A stretch of 64,000 bases of DNA from Cupriavidus gilardii (lineage in GTDB: Bacteria > Pseudomonadota > Gammaproteobacteria > Burkholderiales > Burkholderiaceae), in the NCBI RefSeq assembly GCF_008801915.1, contig NZ_VZOV01000008.1, positions 1 to 64,000 of the forward strand, given 5' to 3'. Below are positions 59,627-64,000 of the stretch, piece after piece. The notes beneath the pieces were generated by a model, which was given only the letters and a program-made list of their open reading frames with translations, ran no database searches and had not been told where the DNA came from. A program made the translations under genes and the position numbers. How positions within the stretch are numbered: position 1 is the first letter of the stretch; each line of letters opens with the position of its first letter.

Positions 59627-61444
59627 ATGTCCCACTTCCCGAAACTGCTGTCGTCGCAGATCGCCTACGATGTGGCGCGCACCATGCTGGACGGGTTCGA
59701 CAAGCACTACCGGCTGTTTCGCGAGGTCAGCATCGAGGCCAAGGTCCGGTTCGAAACGGGCGACTGGGCCGGGCTGCAGCAGCTGCAGCGCGACCGCATC
59801 GCGTTCTACAACGAACGTGTGCGCGAGACCACGGTGATCCTCGAGGACGAGTACGACGCCGAGCAGATCGAGGACGAGATCTGGCAGCAGATCAAGCTGC
59901 ACTACATCGGCCTGCTGACCAACCACCACCAGCCGGAGCTGGCCGAGACCTTCTTCAATTCGGTCTTCACCCGCATCCTGCACCGCTCGTACTTCAACAA
60001 CGACTTCATCTTCGTGCGTCCGGCGATCTCGACCGAATACATCGAGAACGAGGAGTCGCCGACCAGGCCGACCTTCCGCGCCTACTATCCGGGCAGCCGC
60101 GAAGGCATGGCCGACTGCTTCGAACGGATCGTGCACAACTTCCAGCTCGAGCGGCCATACGAGGACCTGAAGCGCGATATCGGCTATGTGGTGCGCGCGG
60201 TCACCGAGCACCTGGGCGACTTCCGCATCGCGCCCAATTTCCAGATCCACGTGCTGTCGTCGCTGTTCTTCCGCAACAAGTCGGCCTTCATCATCGGCCG
60301 CCTGCTGAACGGCGACCGCACCTATCCGCTGGCGATCCCGATCGTGCATGGCCCGTCGGGCAAGCTGGCGCTCGACACGGTGCTGCTGCGCAAGGAACAG
60401 CTGCTGATCCTGTTCTCGTTCACGCACTCCTACTTCATGGTCGACATGGAGATCCCGTCGGCCTACGTGACCTTCCTGCGCGACATCATGCCGCGCAAGC
60501 CGCGCGCGGAAATCTATACGTCGCTGGGTTTGCAGAAGCAGGGCAAGAACCTGTTCTACCGCGACTTCCTGCACCACCTGCAGCATTCGTCGGACAAGTT
60601 CATCATCGCTCCCGGCATTCGCGGGCTGGTGATGCTGGTGTTCACGCTGCCGTCCTATCCCTATGTCTTCAAGGTGATCAAGGACTTCTATCCGGCGCCG
60701 AAGGAAACCACGCGCGAGCTGATCAAGTCGAAGTACCAGCTGGTCAAGCAGCACGACCGCGTCGGCCGCATGGCGGATACGCTGGAATATTCGGACGTCG
60801 CCTTTCCGCTGTCGCGCTTCGACGATGCGCTGGTGCGCGAGCTGCACGAGCATGCGCCGTCGATGATCGAATACCAGCGCGCCAAGGACGGCACCGAGGA
60901 AATCGTGGTGCGCCATCTCTATATCGAGCGCCGCATGACGCCGCTGAACATCTACCTGCAGGAAGGCACCGACGAGCAGGTCGAGCACGGCATCATCGAA
61001 TACGGCAATGCGATCAAGGAACTGATGGCCGCCAATATTTTCCCGGGCGACATGCTGTACAAGAATTTCGGCGTGACGCGACATGGCCGCGTGGTGTTCT
61101 ACGACTACGACGAGATCGAATACCTGACCGACTGCAATATCCGCCGCGTACCGACCCCCCGCAACGAGGAAGAGGAGATGTCGGGCGAGGTTTGGTACAG
61201 CGTCGGCCGCCACGACATCTTTCCCGAAACCTTCCGCACCTTCCTGCTGGGAGATCCGCGCGTGCGCGCGGCCTTCCTGCGGCACCATGCGGACTTTTTC
61301 GATCCTGCCCTGTGGCAGGGACACAAGGACCGGCTGCTGGCCGGACATGTTCATGACTTCTACGCTTACCATGCCTCGGAACGCTTCATTCATCGATACG
61401 GCTCAACCGAAACCGGCGGCGAGCCGGCAAGGAGGGCAGCATGA
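59627..61444 (+). CDS. aceK: Isocitrate dehydrogenase kinase/phosphatase AceK
   Basis: 605 aa. Bifunctional enzyme that phosphorylates and inactivates, or dephosphorylates, isocitrate dehydrogenase, steering carbon to the glyoxylate shunt. Conserved text: [51 protein letters not shown] (ATP region), [20 protein letters not shown] and [30 protein letters not shown]. Its placement beside acyl-CoA degradation genes fits growth on acetyl-CoA-yielding substrates. The carbonic anhydrase start overlaps its stop (ATGA). Confidence 0.97.
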   Translation: MSHFPKLLSSQIAYDVARTMLDGFDKHYRLFREVSIEAKVRFETGDWAGLQQLQRDRIAFYNERVRETTVILEDEYDAEQIEDEIWQQIKLHYIGLLTNHHQPELAETFFNSVFTRILHRSYFNNDFIFVRPAISTEYIENEESPTRPTFRAYYPGSREGMADCFERIVHNFQLERPYEDLKRDIGYVVRAVTEHLGDFRIAPNFQIHVLSSLFFRNKSAFIIGRLLNGDRTYPLAIPIVHGPSGKLALDTVLLRKEQLLILFSFTHSYFMVDMEIPSAYVTFLRDIMPRKPRAEIYTSLGLQKQGKNLFYRDFLHHLQHSSDKFIIAPGIRGLVMLVFTLPSYPYVFKVIKDFYPAPKETTRELIKSKYQLVKQHDRVGRMADTLEYSDVAFPLSRFDDALVRELHEHAPSMIEYQRAKDGTEEIVVRHLYIERRMTPLNIYLQEGTDEQVEHGIIEYGNAIKELMAANIFPGDMLYKNFGVTRHGRVVFYDYDEIEYLTDCNIRRVPTPRNEEEEMSGEVWYSVGRHDIFPETFRTFLLGDPRVRAAFLRHHADFFDPALWQGHKDRLLAGHVHDFYAYHASERFIHRYGSTETGGEPARRAA

Positions 61445-62112
61445 CTGACGCCATTGCCCAGCTGTTTCGCAACAACCGCGAATGGGTCGACCGCGTCAAT
61501 GCGGAAGATCCGAACTTCTTCACCAGCCTGGCCAACCAGCAGGCGCCCGAATACCTGTGGATCGGCTGCTCGGACTCGCGCGTGCCGGCCAACCAGATCC
61601 TGGGCCTGGCCCCCGGCGAGGTGTTCGTCCATCGCAATATCGCCAACGTCATTGCGCACAGCGACCTGAACGCGCTGTCGGTGATCCAGTTCGCGGTCGA
61701 GGTGCTGAAGGTGCGCCATATCACCGTGGTCGGCCACTACGGCTGCGGCGGCGTCAAGGTCGCGCTCAAGCGCGAGCGCGTGGGCCTGGTCGACAACTGG
61801 CTGCGCCATGTGCGGGACGTGGCGGACAAGCACGACGCCTACCTCGGCACCATCGTGCGCGAGGACGACGCCCACAGCCGCCTGTGCGAGCTCAACGTGA
61901 TCGAGCAGGTCAACAACGTCTGCCAGACCACGGTGATCCAGGACGCCTGGGCGCGCGGCCAGCAGGTCACGGTGCACGGCTGGATCTACGGCGTGTCCGA
62001 CGGCCTGCTGCGCGATCTCGGCATGGCGGCCAGCAGCAACGAGGAACTGCGCACGCAACTGCAGGCGGCCTACCGGCAGTACGGGGACCCGCCGCATATT
62101 CCGGTGCGGTGA
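61441..62112 (+). CDS. can: Beta-class carbonic anhydrase
   Basis: 223 aa; hydrates CO2 to bicarbonate. Zinc ligands C43 and D45 ([11 protein letters not shown]), H99 and C102 (GHYGCGGV). Matches the Can type ([30 protein letters not shown]). Overlaps aceK by four bases, an unusual partner but seen in this order. Confidence 0.96.
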   Translation: MTDAIAQLFRNNREWVDRVNAEDPNFFTSLANQQAPEYLWIGCSDSRVPANQILGLAPGEVFVHRNIANVIAHSDLNALSVIQFAVEVLKVRHITVVGHYGCGGVKVALKRERVGLVDNWLRHVRDVADKHDAYLGTIVREDDAHSRLCELNVIEQVNNVCQTTVIQDAWARGQQVTVHGWIYGVSDGLLRDLGMAASSNEELRTQLQAAYRQYGDPPHIPVR

Positions 62113-62203
62113 CAGGCCGCTCCCTGTCCGGCCTCGCAGCCGAGGCAGGGAGCAAATCGAACGACAGCACGGCAGCACAGCACAGACCATCAAGGAGACC
62201 ACC

Positions 62204-63385
<1,182 letters not shown>

Positions 63386-63458
63386 GCCGCGCGCATCTCA
63401 CGTCGAACCCGGAATGCTGAGCCGGGAGACCCTGCACCCGACCCGACAGGAGGCTAGC

Positions 63459-64000
63459 TTGCCAACCGCACTGATACTCGGCGCCTCGCGCGGCATCGGC
63501 CTGGAGTTCGTCCGCCAGTACCGCGCCGACGGCTGGCGCGTGATCGCCACCGCCCGCAGCGACGACGGGCTGGCCGCACTGAAATCGCTGGGCGCCGAGG
63601 CGCACCGCGCCGACCTGGCCGAGGCCGATCAGGTTGCCGGCCTGGGCTGGACGCTCGACGGCGAATCGCTCGACGTGGCGGTCTACAACGCCGGCGTGAT
63701 CGGCCCGCGCACCGAGGGCGCGCAGCCGGTCTCGGCAGAGGAGTTCGACGCGGTCATGCATGCCAACGTGCTGGGCCCGATGATGGCGCTGCCGCTGGTG
63801 CTGCCGTTCGTCGAGACGGGGCGCGGCGGCAAGGGCGGCGTGCTGGCGGTGCTGTCCTCGCGCATGGGCAGCATCGGCGCGATGGAGAGCAATCGCAGCT
63901 GGCTGTATCGCGTCAGCAAGGCGGCGGTCAACGCGGCGCTCAAGTCGGTGTCGCTCGATGCGCGCCACGCGGTCTGCCTGGCGCTGCATCCGGGCTGGGT
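63459..64000 (+). CDS. Short-chain dehydrogenase, cut by the window edge
   Basis: Starts at TTG 63459 after a perfect ACAGGAGG site; no ATG begins this frame. Visible 180 residues: PTALILGASRGIGLEFVRQYRADGW (TGxxxGIG-type), NAGV, SS and the YxxxK motif in WLYRVSKAAVNAALKS. The pattern resembles CsgA-like SDRs. Follows the thiolase by 73 bp; C-terminus lies outside. Confidence 0.9.
   Translation, partial: MPTALILGASRGIGLEFVRQYRADGWRVIATARSDDGLAALKSLGAEAHRADLAEADQVAGLGWTLDGESLDVAVYNAGVIGPRTEGAQPVSAEEFDAVMHANVLGPMMALPLVLPFVETGRGGKGGVLAVLSSRMGSIGAMESNRSWLYRVSKAAVNAALKSVSLDARHAVCLALHPGW

Overview
The window is typical high-G+C chromosome (about 70% in sampled coding lines) from a beta-proteobacterium of the order Burkholderiales, most likely family Burkholderiaceae (Ralstonia/Cupriavidus/Pandoraea/Burkholderia-like). 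The evidence is gene order and family content: mreB next to gatCAB, a methionine synthase split into two genes, argS–SPOR–dsbA, orphan Bug-type solute receptors, and the DUF2917, DUF3567, DUF1840, DUF3108 and PhaM families. I place it no more precisely. No tRNA, rRNA, IS element, phage gene or CRISPR array was seen.

Layout. 0-6 kb: mreB (minus, with the possible start of mreC) divergent from gatC-gatA-lipoprotein-gatB. 6-12 kb: DUF484-xerC, a LysR gene divergent from DUF2917, lipB-lipA and a MarR gene. 12-18 kb: a sulfatase/phosphonate-hydrolase-like gene with an orphan Bug receptor (minus), divergent from the 5-oxoprolinase operon pxpB-pxpC-pxpA. 18-23 kb: a minus-strand MCE (Mla/Pqi-type) lipid-transport operon: permease, ATPase, MCE protein, lipoprotein, then a VanZ-like membrane protein. 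23-26 kb: birA-coaX, rfaE2 and a diiron ferritin-like protein under a candidate Fur box. 26-32 kb: minus-strand patatin, phaM, crotonase, FAH-family hydrolase and Bug receptor, divergent from an IclR regulator with palindromic operators. 32-36 kb: DUF3108, an enol-lactonase-like hydrolase, DUF3567, rhodanese. 36-40 kb: split metH. 40-49 kb: the accessory part, with a secreted Lys/Ala-rich protein behind a 10-bp-phased direct-repeat promoter, a 949-aa pentapeptide-repeat protein built like the SopA/NleL HECT-type ubiquitin ligases, a NarL-type response regulator, a lone receiver, an entericidin-like lipoprotein, a CHASE3 histidine kinase, two DUF1328 proteins, a DUF883 protein and a bacterioferritin-like protein. 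49-55 kb: DUF1840, argS, SPOR protein, dsbA, SDR, BtuF-like protein. 55-64 kb: an acyl-CoA/leucine catabolism region with ABM protein, metallo-hydrolase, MerR regulator (LiuR-like) with two palindromic operators, thioesterase, liuA, aceK, carbonic anhydrase, thiolase and a truncated SDR.

How the genes work together. Most units are core metabolism (amidotransferase, lipoylation, cofactors, methionine, branched-chain acyl-CoA oxidation with aceK at the isocitrate branch point). The 40-49 kb block looks like an envelope/iron stress set around a two-component system, with the eukaryotic-style effector candidate between the phased-repeat promoter and the regulator. Short tandem repeats whose units are multiples of 3 bp recur in N-terminal extensions and linkers, which suggests in-frame replication slippage shapes protein ends here.
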